A stretch of 7,902 nucleotides of DNA from positions 1 through 7,902 of the forward strand of contig CAMLPA010000138.1 in assembly GCA_946481605.1 (NCBI GenBank), written 5' to 3'. The stretch's first letter is position 1. Each line of letters begins with the position of its first letter. A program made the translations under genes and the position numbers. Under the pieces are notes generated by a model. The model was not told where the DNA came from. It was given only the letters and a program-made list of their open reading frames with translations, and searched no databases. This document shows, one piece after another, positions 1 through 5,465 of this stretch. Origin of the DNA: an uncultured Flavihumibacter sp. GTDB taxonomy: Bacteria > Bacteroidota > Bacteroidia > Chitinophagales > Chitinophagaceae.

Positions 1-938
1 CCACCGGAGGTGGATGTCCCTTCCAGGCGAAGTTCAGCGAAGGTGGCTATACCAGTTACACAGAAAAAATAGATGCCCACAAAATCAGGGAGCGGAGTGA
101 AAGTTTCTTCGACCACTTCAGTCAGGCTACTTTATTTTATAATAGCCAGTCTGAGCCGGAAAAGAACCATATCGTAGATGCCTTTCGCTTCGAACTGGGC
201 AAAGTAACCAACCCGGAAATACGGCAACGCATGCTGGGCATCATCCGCAATATAGATAAGAACCTGGCGACCCAGGTAGCCTACGGGCTAGGACTGGATG
301 TACCCATCATCCCATTGGAAGAAATGAACAAAAGTGTTCCCGCCGATGGTGATCCCGCCGACTATCAACCCATACTGACGGAAGGTAAGCTGGCGTCATC
401 CAGGTTCCTCAGTATGCAAAACACCATCAAAGACTCCATCGCCACAAGAAAGATTGCCATACTCGCTGCAGATGGTGTGGAAGAATTTTCTGTCACGCAA
501 ATGAAAGAACTTCTGGAAGGCGCTGGTGCCGTAGTGGAAGTGGTAGCGCCCCGGCTGGGCCATATCAAAGCCTGGAACGAACAGGAAATTTTGGTGGATA
601 AAAGTCTGCTCACCGCCAGTTCCGTTTTTTACGATGCGGTTTACGTTCCCGCAGGCACCAATTCCATTGCAACACTTGCCGCGGACGGTGACGCAGTGCA
701 TTTCCTGAACGAAGCTTACCGGCATTGCAAAGCGATTGCCTGCGATGAAGACGGCATTGAACTTTTGCGGCATACTTATTTCGCGCATGTGCTGCCGGCA
801 GGAGAAACAAAAAACGCAGTGGCTGATCCGGGGGTGATCATCGGGAATAAGCTGGCGGATTTGGCGAAGCGGTTTATTGAAGCAGTGGCGATGCATAGGT
901 TTTGGGAGCGGGAGAAGCCGAGGAAGGTGCCGGCGTAG
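1..938 (+). CDS. katE: Large-subunit (clade II, HPII-type) catalase, C-terminal part, 5' end outside window
   Basis: Haem catalase that dismutates hydrogen peroxide to water and oxygen, normally cytoplasmic. Only the last 311 codons are present; the reading frame enters open at base 3, so the haem-binding beta-barrel core lies upstream. The fragment opens with GGCPFQ and a SEGGYTSY segment (fragment residues about 3-18) and continues into the helical region (SQATLFYNSQ, AFRFELGKV) typical of the end of the catalase core. From about fragment residue 149 (base 447) there is a Rossmann-like DJ-1/PfpI/glutamine-amidotransferase-type domain: RKIAILAADGVEE, then VYVPAGTNSIATLAADGDAV, then HCKAIACDEDGIELL. 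That appended domain separates the large-subunit catalases (about 700 aa) from the small ones. The usual DJ-1 nucleophilic Cys is not at the elbow (VPAGT), as expected for catalase. Stop is TAG at 936-938. No terminator beyond the repeat cluster downstream. Family assignment is firm; the symbol is by family. Confidence 0.93.
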   Translation, partial: TGGGCPFQAKFSEGGYTSYTEKIDAHKIRERSESFFDHFSQATLFYNSQSEPEKNHIVDAFRFELGKVTNPEIRQRMLGIIRNIDKNLATQVAYGLGLDVPIIPLEEMNKSVPADGDPADYQPILTEGKLASSRFLSMQNTIKDSIATRKIAILAADGVEEFSVTQMKELLEGAGAVVEVVAPRLGHIKAWNEQEILVDKSLLTASSVFYDAVYVPAGTNSIATLAADGDAVHFLNEAYRHCKAIACDEDGIELLRHTYFAHVLPAGETKNAVADPGVIIGNKLADLAKRFIEAVAMHRFWEREKPRKVPA

Positions 939-956
939 GTTTCGGGTGAAGGAAAA

Positions 957-996
957 TTTCACGCAAAGACGCGAGGGAGCAAGGACGCAAGGCGTT
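957..996 (+). repeat. Dispersed-type 40-bp repeat, left copy (A)
   Basis: It begins TTTCACGCAAAGACGC and ends AAGGACGCAAGGCGTT. The reverse complement of 1351-1390 matches it at 37 of 40 positions. It contains a recurring ACGCAA(A/G)G unit. Similar ACGCAAAG-rich elements are known, from memory, as interspersed repeats in several Bacteroidota and other genomes. It starts 19 bases after the catalase stop codon. Confidence 0.75.
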
Positions 997-1034
997 AATT
1001 GATTGGCGGGAGTTTCTTTTGGAGAGATTTTTTA

Positions 1035-1055
1035 ATTTCTCGCTACGGCGCAACG
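1035..1055 (+). repeat. 21-bp inverted repeat, left copy (C)
   Basis: The 21 bases from ATTTCTCGCTACGG onward are the exact reverse complement of 1294-1314. A second exact pair, 15 bp long, lies at 1003-1017 and 1264-1278 (TTGGCGGGAGTTTCT and its complement). Exact identity of 21 bp inside a non-coding region is well beyond chance and indicates a repeat family or recent duplication. Confidence 0.75.
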
Positions 1056-1080
1056 CCAGAGGATGACTTTGTGGGTATCG

Positions 1081-1114
1081 CCTCACCCCAACCCCTCTCC
1101 CACGGGAGAGGGGC
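1081..1114 (+). repeat. C-rich/G-rich palindromic REP-like element
   Basis: The element starts CCTCACCCCAACCCCTCTCC. CCCCTCTCCC (1092-1101) and GGGAGAGGGG (1104-1113) can form a stem of up to 10 bp with a very tight loop (in practice 9 bp closing CACG). The CCTCACCCC-AACCCCTCTCCC...GGGAGAGGGG pattern is a widespread dispersed palindrome in many unrelated bacterial genomes (recalled knowledge). It could also act as a transcriptional barrier between the two convergent genes, although no T tract follows it. Confidence 0.7.
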
Positions 1115-1293
1115 TTGTTCATCCATTTCCATAAGTAACGTATTTGTTATAAGTTTTTCCTTATCCATTTGCATACTCCGACTATCAAATTCATGCTATC
1201 CAAAAGCTAATCATTCAACTTGGCTTAGATGATAAAAAGCAATCTATGATTCCTGCCCCTCTCAGAAACTCCCGCCAACCAACGAAGGCCTTG

Positions 1294-1314
1294 CGTTGCG
1301 CCGTAGCGAGAAAT
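1294..1314 (-). repeat. 21-bp inverted repeat, right copy (C')
   Basis: Exact reverse complement of 1035-1055. It is preceded by the exact 15-bp partner (1264-1278) of 1003-1017, so two matching blocks are close together on each side of the AT-rich centre, but in the same rather than the mirrored order. Confidence 0.75.
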
Positions 1315-1350
1315 AACACTCCTTCGCAACGAACCAAATCGAACACAAAC

Positions 1351-1390
1351 AACGCCTTGCGTCCTTGCTCCTTTGCGTCTTGGCGTGAAA
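1351..1390 (-). repeat. Dispersed-type 40-bp repeat, right copy (A')
   Basis: Reads AACGCCTTGCGTCCTTGCTC onward on the + strand and is the inverted partner of 957-996 with three mismatches. Just beyond it GCGTGAAAAAA occurs twice (about 1383-1393 and 1401-1411), a short direct duplication between the repeat and the end of the DUF421 gene. Confidence 0.75.
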
Positions 1391-1413
1391 AAAAACAATC
1401 GCGTGAAAAAACA

Positions 1414-1878
1414 TCATTCTTTCTTCCCCGAACTTTCCCACGGAATAATAGAAATAGTCCCATCCCGCTCCAGCACTGCGAACTTCACCTGCCCGATGTG
1501 TTCTAACCCCTGGTGAATGCGCGCTGCTTCCATCACGTCATCTACTTCAACCCCCACTTTCTCCATGCGTTTTTTCAGCACTTTACCGTGCTCCACCAGA
1601 ATTAGTGGAAGCCCATCCACCGCGCGATCGAACAGAACAGATTTCCCTTTCAACAAAGAGATGAGCAAATCTATGCCTACCAGGGCAATAATGACCACCA
1701 GGGCGTTCGTCATGGAATAATCTTCTCCCAGCAAAGCCTGCTGCGTACATTCTCCGATGATGAGCAGGAGTACGAAATCGAATGTGGTGATTTGCGAGAG
1801 GGTGCGCTTCCCCATCACCCGGAAGATGACGAGGAGAAAGAGATAGATTACGGCACCACGAAGTACGGGGTTCATCAT
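1414..1878 (-). CDS. DUF421/YetF-family inner-membrane protein
   Basis: A 154-residue membrane protein of the DUF421 (YetF/YcaP-like) family, whose biochemical role is not established. Residues about 7-22 are a hydrophobic segment followed by the family signature RVMGKRTLSQITTFDFV (20-36). A second segment (35-50) carries LIIGE, and a third lies at 58-76. After that comes the small soluble beta domain with the family's GLPLILVEHGKVLKK stretch (89-103) and a C-terminal strand FAVLERDGTISIIP. The length suits the compact form of the family. Two ATG codons in tandem can start it (1876-1878 and 1873-1875); the first overlaps the upstream gene's stop as ATGA, implying translational coupling with the 160-aa membrane protein. 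Downstream lies the repeat mosaic. The family call is strong; function is open. Confidence 0.9.
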   Translation of the reverse strand: MMNPVLRGAVIYLFLLVIFRVMGKRTLSQITTFDFVLLLIIGECTQQALLGEDYSMTNALVVIIALVGIDLLISLLKGKSVLFDRAVDGLPLILVEHGKVLKKRMEKVGVEVDDVMEAARIHQGLEHIGQVKFAVLERDGTISIIPWESSGKKE

Positions 1879-2357
1879 GGGTAAATAAATTGAGGAAGTG
1901 ATAAAAGACGGTCATTCACGTACAAGGCGAGTGTATTGCCACCCGGCTCCTCAGCCTTCAAACGCAGTGTAACCTGTTTTACTTTTCCGGAAAAAACATA
2001 CAGCATGCGGCCTTTTTTTGTAAACATTGTATCCGGGTGCGGGTGAATGTTCATGAAGGTATATGCCGGTCCGGATGCGGCATCGGCACCTATTAAAGTA
2101 ATGTTACCGGTTCCTTTTACCTGCACTACCTGTTCTGCGCCTATCCTGGCGTATCGCTCGTAAATAACTTTCAGCCCGTTGTTTACCTTGTATTCAGCAG
2201 TGGCCAGTTCTCCATTGCCGAACAGGCCAATGGCGCCGCACACAAGCAAAGCCAGGATCACCACTTTCATGAAAGCCTGAATCCGCCAACCGGTTCGTTG
2301 AAGCGGGATAGCTTCCTCCAGTTGAAGCGCGCCTTTATTGACATTTTCGATTTGCAT
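1875..2357 (-). CDS. Unknown single-pass membrane protein, coupled to the DUF421 protein
   Basis: I do not recognise a named family. The 160-residue product has a short charged N-terminus (1-29), one hydrophobic helix at about 30-46 (MKVVILALLVCGAIGLF) and then about 110 residues predicted to be outside the cytoplasm. That part is rich in alternating hydrophobic residues (VIYERYARIGAEQVVQVKG, MLYVFSGKVKQVTLRLKAEE) and is probably a small beta-rich domain. Cys40 is not a lipoprotein site: it sits mid-helix, preceded by Val, with about 30 residues ahead of the helix. The stop codon overlaps the start of the DUF421 gene by four bases (ATGA, 1875-1878), so the two are almost certainly made together and may form a complex; that partnership is inference. 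The leader is A-rich without a clear Shine-Dalgarno site. Confidence 0.8.
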   Translation of the reverse strand: MQIENVNKGALQLEEAIPLQRTGWRIQAFMKVVILALLVCGAIGLFGNGELATAEYKVNNGLKVIYERYARIGAEQVVQVKGTGNITLIGADAASGPAYTFMNIHPHPDTMFTKKGRMLYVFSGKVKQVTLRLKAEEPGGNTLALYVNDRLLSLPQFIYP

Positions 2358-2453
2358 GGTAGTTTTCTTTAAAGCAGTGTTTCAATTCACATGCCCGGCT
2401 TTAGTGGAACAGGGTTTGCATTTTAAATTCATTAACTTTAAAACAAATTCAAA

Positions 2454-3026
2454 ATGAGTACACTAGCTACGGTTGAAGCATTCGCAAGGTCGGCACACGA
2501 AGGGCAGCGCAGGAAGTATGCCAACGAACCGTACATCAACCATCCGGTTCGTGTGATGCAGATTTGTGCCGAATATGTAACCGATGAAGTAGTGCTGGAA
2601 GCAGCGCTTTTACATGATGTGATTGAAGACACGGAAGTGTCTGCCAATATGCTTTTTAAATTTCTTCAAACCCTGCATCCGGGTCCGGAAGCGGTGAAAG
2701 TGCTGAAATTAGTGCAGGAATTGACGGATGAATATGTATCTGCAAAATATCCGGGCTGGAACAGAGTGAAAAGGAAAAAGCTGGAAGTATTGCGATTGTC
2801 GAAGATTTCGCCTGCGGCACAAACCATTAAGTATGCCGACATCCTTGACAACAGCACAGACATTGTGCACAGTGGATCCGATTTCGCACCGCGTTACCTG
2901 CTGGAAGCGGAGGACATATTGCTTAACCTTCCAAAAGGCCATCCCGATTTGTACCAAAGAACATTGGAAACGGTAAGATTGTGCAGGAAGCAATGCGCTT
3001 CACGTCCTGCCGGCACCACACATTAA
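2454..3026 (+). CDS. Stand-alone HD-domain phosphohydrolase of SpoT/MESH1 type (putative small alarmone hydrolase)
   Basis: A 190-residue protein with only the hydrolase half of RelA/SpoT proteins. Motifs in order: AHEGQRRKYANEPYINHPVRV (14-34), LLHDVIEDT (52-60, the HDxxED signature) and IKYADILDN (125-133, in the place of SpoT's KLADxxxN). Expected metal ligands are His30, His54, Asp55 and Asp129, with Glu58/Asp59 as catalytic acids; all are present. No synthetase, TGS or ACT domain follows, and the length matches MESH1-type proteins (about 180-200 aa). In that family the enzyme removes the 3' pyrophosphate from (p)ppGpp; MESH1 also acts on NADPH, so the substrate is not fixed by sequence. 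The ATG at 2454 begins right at the homologous region. It stands alone, divergent from the 160-aa membrane gene and convergent with the 72-aa gene. Confidence 0.87.
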   Translation: MSTLATVEAFARSAHEGQRRKYANEPYINHPVRVMQICAEYVTDEVVLEAALLHDVIEDTEVSANMLFKFLQTLHPGPEAVKVLKLVQELTDEYVSAKYPGWNRVKRKKLEVLRLSKISPAAQTIKYADILDNSTDIVHSGSDFAPRYLLEAEDILLNLPKGHPDLYQRTLETVRLCRKQCASRPAGTTH

Positions 3027-3034
3027 AAAGTAAA

Positions 3035-3064
3035 AAGGGCGGAAACCCAATGGCTCCCACCCTT
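3035..3064 (-). terminator. Probable rho-independent terminator for the 3591-3091 small-gene unit
   Basis: AAGGGCGG (3035-3042) pairs with CCCACCCTT (3057-3064) as an interrupted stem with one mismatch (C3040/A3059) and a 14-base loop. Read on the minus strand, the stem is followed by TTTACTTTTTAATG, a good T-rich tail, so it fits the end of the 72-aa gene. On the + strand no T tract follows, so it serves the HD gene poorly. Confidence 0.5.
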
Positions 3065-3090
3065 CTACAAATCACCACAAAACTGCGTTA

Positions 3091-3309
3091 TTACCTCACC
3101 AGACTTGTATCTGTGGGCCAACGTGAGGTATCTCTCCGCAACGTGTCGGTTTTTCCCCTTTTCCCCTTTTTCTTTGTTGTATCTTTTTTAGGAACCGTAT
3201 CCGTTATGACCAGGTCCTGCTCATCCGATGCTGAACCGGATGGTTGTGAAGTTTGAGCGAGGGCCACCATACCGAAGCTGATCCCCGCCACCAATAGTAA
3301 TTGTTTCAT
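3091..3309 (-). CDS. Small secreted Asp/Thr- and Lys-rich protein, function unknown
   Basis: The 72-residue product starts with a classic signal peptide: Met-Lys, a hydrophobic core LLLVAGISFGMVALA, and an A-L-A site predicting cleavage after residue 18. The mature part, about 54 residues, is low-complexity and probably disordered: a short acidic Ser-rich stretch, then DTVPKKDTTKKKGKRGK and DTLRRDTSRWPTDTS. The repeated DT-basic-DT pattern also occurs in the lipoprotein at 5865-6068. The start ATG lies 33 bases after the stop of the 82-aa two-TM gene on the same strand, so the two are probably one transcript ending at the hairpin at 3035-3064. I recognise no named family; such DT-rich small exported proteins are common in Chitinophagaceae (general recollection). 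Confidence 0.72.
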   Translation of the reverse strand: MKQLLLVAGISFGMVALAQTSQPSGSASDEQDLVITDTVPKKDTTKKKGKRGKTDTLRRDTSRWPTDTSLVR

Positions 3310-3342
3310 AATCGCGTGTTTTTATTTGTATTCCTGTTGATA

Positions 3343-3591
3343 TTATTGCATAGCATCCTGCTGATCGTGGCCATGGGTTTTCACAATCTTATTGTAAATA
3401 CCCATGAGCAGGAATGGAGCAGCCCATTGCCCCACGAACAGGCTCGCGTGTTTTCTGCCCATACACTTTAAGGCGGCGGAAACCACCATCGCGCCCACGG
3501 ATGCCCATAAATAAACATCAGATGGCACTCTTGATGTTTTGTCTTCTATCGCTTCCGCGACCTTTCCTTCGGATCCGAATTCAGTATTCAT
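3343..3591 (-). CDS. Small two-TM membrane protein, function unknown
   Basis: An 82-residue protein beginning MNTEFGSEGKVAEAIEDKT. A hydrophilic N-terminus of about 25 residues leads to two hydrophobic segments, about 26-44 (VYLWASVGAMVVSAALKCM) and 49-67 (ASLFVGQWAAPFLLMGIYN), joined by a tight basic loop GRKH. The C-terminus is hydrophilic (KTHGHDQQD). The frame is open further upstream to an ATG at 3687, but the extra 32 residues look like untranslated leader, and the ATG at 3589-3591 has an A-rich leader typical of Bacteroidota, so the shorter form is chosen. It is followed 33 bases later by the 72-aa secreted protein. I recall similar small proteins with a SRVPSDVYLWA-like segment in related genomes, but no function. 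Confidence 0.72.
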   Translation of the reverse strand: MNTEFGSEGKVAEAIEDKTSRVPSDVYLWASVGAMVVSAALKCMGRKHASLFVGQWAAPFLLMGIYNKIVKTHGHDQQDAMQ

Positions 3592-3684
3592 AGTATTTTT
3601 TCTTTTTGTGTGAAGAATGATGTGATATACATCTTTCAACTTTCCTGCCATGCCTTTTAAGTGAAGTTGAGCGGGTATTCTGTG

Positions 3685-3718
3685 CAAATGCTACACAGCA
3701 ACGGAAATTCCTGCACAA
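3685..3718 (-). promoter_or_regulatory. Weak candidate promoter for the 3591-3091 unit
   Basis: On the minus strand TTG (3718-3716) is followed after 22 bases by TAGCATTTG (3693-3685). The Bacteroidota sigma-ABfr consensus is TTG, about 19-21 bases, then TAnnTTTG. Here the -7 box has one extra base and the spacer is slightly long, so this is only a candidate. If real, transcription would begin downstream of the ATG at 3687 and support the shorter 82-aa start. Confidence 0.2.
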
Positions 3719-3767
3719 AAAAGATTGCAGGCACCATTTTTTGAATATTTTCTGAAACAGATTGTTC

Positions 3768-4709
3768 ATGCATACACCACTGGCTTATCATGCTTCACAT
3801 GAGCAGTTTCCACCTTCTCAACTGCTGCGTTGGGCCGTACGTGCGGAGGCTGCAGGCTTCGATGCCATTCATTGTTCCGATCATTTTTTCCCCTGGACCA
3901 ACGTACAGGGTCAGAGTGGTTTTTCCTTTTCGTGGTTAGGCGCTGCCATGCAGGCCACAAAACTGCCTTTCAGTGTAATATGCGCCCCGGGCGGAAGGTA
4001 CCATCCTGCAATGATCGCGCAGGCCACTGCTACTTTGTGTGAACTGTTCCCCGGAAGGTTTTCTATTGAATTGGGGAGCGGAGAAGCGCTGAACGAAGCG
4101 GTGGTTGGAAAATGGCCTTCAAAAGCAACCAGGAACACACGGCTACAACTATGCGAACAAGCCATCCGATTGTTGCTGGAAGGAAGAGAAATCACAATGG
4201 AAGGATTAGTGGAAATGAACAGGGCAAAATTGTTTACACTTCCCAAAGAAAGACCGCCCATATTCATCGCCGCGGTATCGGAAGAAACAGCGGCCAGGGT
4301 CAGCGACTGGAGCGAAGGATTGCTCACCACCGCTTCAACGCCGGAAGAAGCGGACCGTAAGATCAAAGCCTATGCAGGTGATGACGATTCCCGCCCGGTA
4401 TTGCTGCAATATTCGTTTTCCTTTGCCCCCACGAAAGAAGAAGCCCTGGAAAGCGCCTACCAGTATTGGAAAACAATGTTGCTGGAACCTGAACAACTCG
4501 CTGAGCTGAAGCGCCCAGAACAGTTTGAAGCCGCAACCGCACACATCACCAGGGAAGACATGTCGGGCAAGGTGCCGCTGTTCACTTCATGGACAGAACT
4601 GGAGGCGGCATTAAAAAAATTCGAACACCCCAATGTGAGGAGAATAATTCTACACAACCTGCACCACGATCACGATTACCTGTTCGATGCTTTTAAAAGA
4701 AAAGTATAA
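3768..4709 (+). CDS. FMN-dependent LLM-class oxidoreductase, TIGR03885-like
   Basis: A bacterial luciferase-like (TIM barrel) flavin oxidoreductase of 313 residues. The N-terminus YHASHEQFPPSQLLRWA, then AAGFDAIHCSDHFFPW (S37-D38-H39-F40), YHPAMIAQATATL, and PGRFSIELGSGEALNE match the F420-dependent glucose-6-phosphate dehydrogenase-like branch, in particular the subfamily described as probable non-F420 flavin enzymes (TIGR03885). The C-terminus has the expected PLFTSW...RRIILHNLHHDHDYLFDAF. The substrate is unknown. The frame can also begin at TTG 3762, but this adds only Met-Phe before the ATG; starting at ATG 3768 puts the conserved YHASHEQF at residues 7-14, as in relatives. It runs head-on into the 164-aa membrane gene with a one-base gap. 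A TTG (3725-3727) and TATTTTCT (3746-3753), 18 bases apart, are a poor promoter match. Confidence 0.88.
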   Translation: MHTPLAYHASHEQFPPSQLLRWAVRAEAAGFDAIHCSDHFFPWTNVQGQSGFSFSWLGAAMQATKLPFSVICAPGGRYHPAMIAQATATLCELFPGRFSIELGSGEALNEAVVGKWPSKATRNTRLQLCEQAIRLLLEGREITMEGLVEMNRAKLFTLPKERPPIFIAAVSEETAARVSDWSEGLLTTASTPEEADRKIKAYAGDDDSRPVLLQYSFSFAPTKEEALESAYQYWKTMLLEPEQLAELKRPEQFEAATAHITREDMSGKVPLFTSWTELEAALKKFEHPNVRRIILHNLHHDHDYLFDAFKRKV

Positions 4710-4710
4710 G

Positions 4711-5205
4711 TTACATTTCAATGATACTGTACGGTTCCTCCATCAGCAGCATATCTTTCGTAAGCAGACCAAAAGCATACCATAACACCGCGGCAAAAAT
4801 CAGGTGCGCAATGAACAAATGAAAGAGGTATTTCTTCAGGTTGATCCGAACGGCGAACGGGTGAAAGAAAAAGAATATCCGCCACACCACAATGCCCGCA
4901 ATGCCAATAATAATTCCATAAACGAACATCGATTCCACAGATAAATCCAGCCATTCTCTGCGCCATGAAAACAGGAACGCCAGCGCAAAAAGGGCGCCGG
5001 TAAAATAATGCATCAATGTTCCGACGATCCTGGTTCGAAGAGAATAATCCATCAGATTTCCCGCAGTACTTTTCTCGCTGAACATACTCCCCAGGATAAA
5101 CGGAATCCGGTATTCCTTCCCGCTGAACAGCGCAACAATGAACATATAAAAAGACATTACGGCGGTGGCGGCAACGGAAGCTGCTAATACTGGAGCAATG
5201 AACAT
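4711..5205 (-). CDS. Four-TM membrane protein, function unknown
   Basis: A 164-residue, very hydrophobic protein with segments at about 4-27, 62-80, 92-114 and 127-148. Between the first two lies a conserved-looking loop with GKEYRIPFILGSMFS and TAGNLMDYSLRTR. Several His residues sit in or beside helices (His66, His115, His129, His134) and the third helix ends in a Phe run before HPFAVR. The general layout recalls small DUF-type four-helix membrane proteins with a HYFTGALFALAF motif, but I cannot name the family. The ATG at 5203-5205 starts directly before the first helix; frames on the same strand around it are shadows. It is divergent from the small-gene operon (136 bp between) and its stop lies one base from that of the oxidoreductase. 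Confidence 0.78.
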   Translation of the reverse strand: MFIAPVLAASVAATAVMSFYMFIVALFSGKEYRIPFILGSMFSEKSTAGNLMDYSLRTRIVGTLMHYFTGALFALAFLFSWRREWLDLSVESMFVYGIIIGIAGIVVWRIFFFFHPFAVRINLKKYLFHLFIAHLIFAAVLWYAFGLLTKDMLLMEEPYSIIEM

Positions 5206-5341
5206 AGCTTTTCACGTATCCGTTCAATATGCGGACCATTGGTTTTGAAGCATTTTATATACACCTCCGGGAAAAACCTTCACAAATGAACCGGTTTAAC
5301 CTGTCTCCGAAATTTGCATATATCCTTTTAAAACATCCGAA

Positions 5342-5434
5342 ATGGTAATCATGATAATCGCCACGTTTATTGTACTGCTGCTCATCGGTACTTATATCGC
5401 CATGCAGGGCAGGAAAAAGACAAGAGATGATTAA
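5342..5434 (+). CDS. 30-residue single-pass membrane microprotein
   Basis: An ATG at 5342 opens a 30-codon frame ending at TAA 5432-5434. The product is MVIMIIATFIVLLLIGTY followed by IAMQGRKKTRDD: one almost uninterrupted hydrophobic helix (about residues 2-20) and a basic tail, which predicts a cytoplasmic C-terminus by the positive-inside rule. It is the first gene of a + strand run with the acidic, lipoprotein and 61-aa genes, 31 bases ahead of the next chosen start; an ATG inside its last codons (5427) is in the frame of the acidic protein. It does not resemble CydX or other small membrane subunits that I know. A helix-plus-basic-tail pattern in an otherwise promoter-like region favours a real gene, but such a short frame could be chance. 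Confidence 0.5.
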   Translation: MVIMIIATFIVLLLIGTYIAMQGRKKTRDD

Positions 5435-5465
5435 CCATTATTTCAATCAAATTAAACACCCAATC

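Larger units (their letters stand above)
939..1413. repeat. Gene-free intergenic region with a mosaic of inverted repeats
   Basis: This 475-bp stretch lies between the 3' ends of the catalase gene and the DUF421 gene. Open frames inside it are translations of the repeats and look like no protein. Four inverted pairs are visible. A (957-996) pairs with A' (1351-1390) at 37 of 40 positions. B (1003-1017) pairs exactly with B' (1264-1278). C (1035-1055) pairs exactly with C' (1294-1314). D (1106-1114) pairs exactly with D' (1255-1263). The order is A-B-C-D then D'-B'-C'-A', so B' and C' are swapped and this is not one clean inverted repeat. The centre, about 1115-1254, is AT-rich with nothing recognised. 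The pattern suggests REP/BIME-like dispersed repeats that pile up between convergent genes. Confidence 0.8.

Noticed and set aside
396..962. 188-codon open frame on the minus strand
   Set aside because: It is antisense to the catalase coding sequence, which has clear homology in its own frame; the antisense translation is Arg/His/Cys-rich and resembles nothing.
957..1390. CRISPR array or insertion sequence
   Set aside because: Repeats are inverted, of different kinds and not evenly spaced, and no transposase or Cas gene is present.
999..1506. Open frames on the + strand (999-1232 and 1246-1506) and minus strand (1215-1463) through the intergenic region
   Set aside because: They translate the repeat elements or run into the DUF421 gene in antisense; no protein-like character.
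2415..2440. TTTG plus TAACTTTA ahead of the HD gene as a Bacteroidota promoter
   Set aside because: The spacing is about 14 bases rather than 19-21 and the -7 box ends in A, so I did not list it.
3592..3687. Upstream extension of the 82-aa gene to an ATG at 3687
   Set aside because: The extra residues are unlike the rest of the protein and the A-rich leader directly before 3591 suits a Bacteroidota start.
4718..5239. 173-codon minus-strand frame overlapping the four-TM protein
   Set aside because: It is the shifted frame of the same strand; the other frame has four clean transmembrane helices and this one is Cys/Arg-rich without structure.
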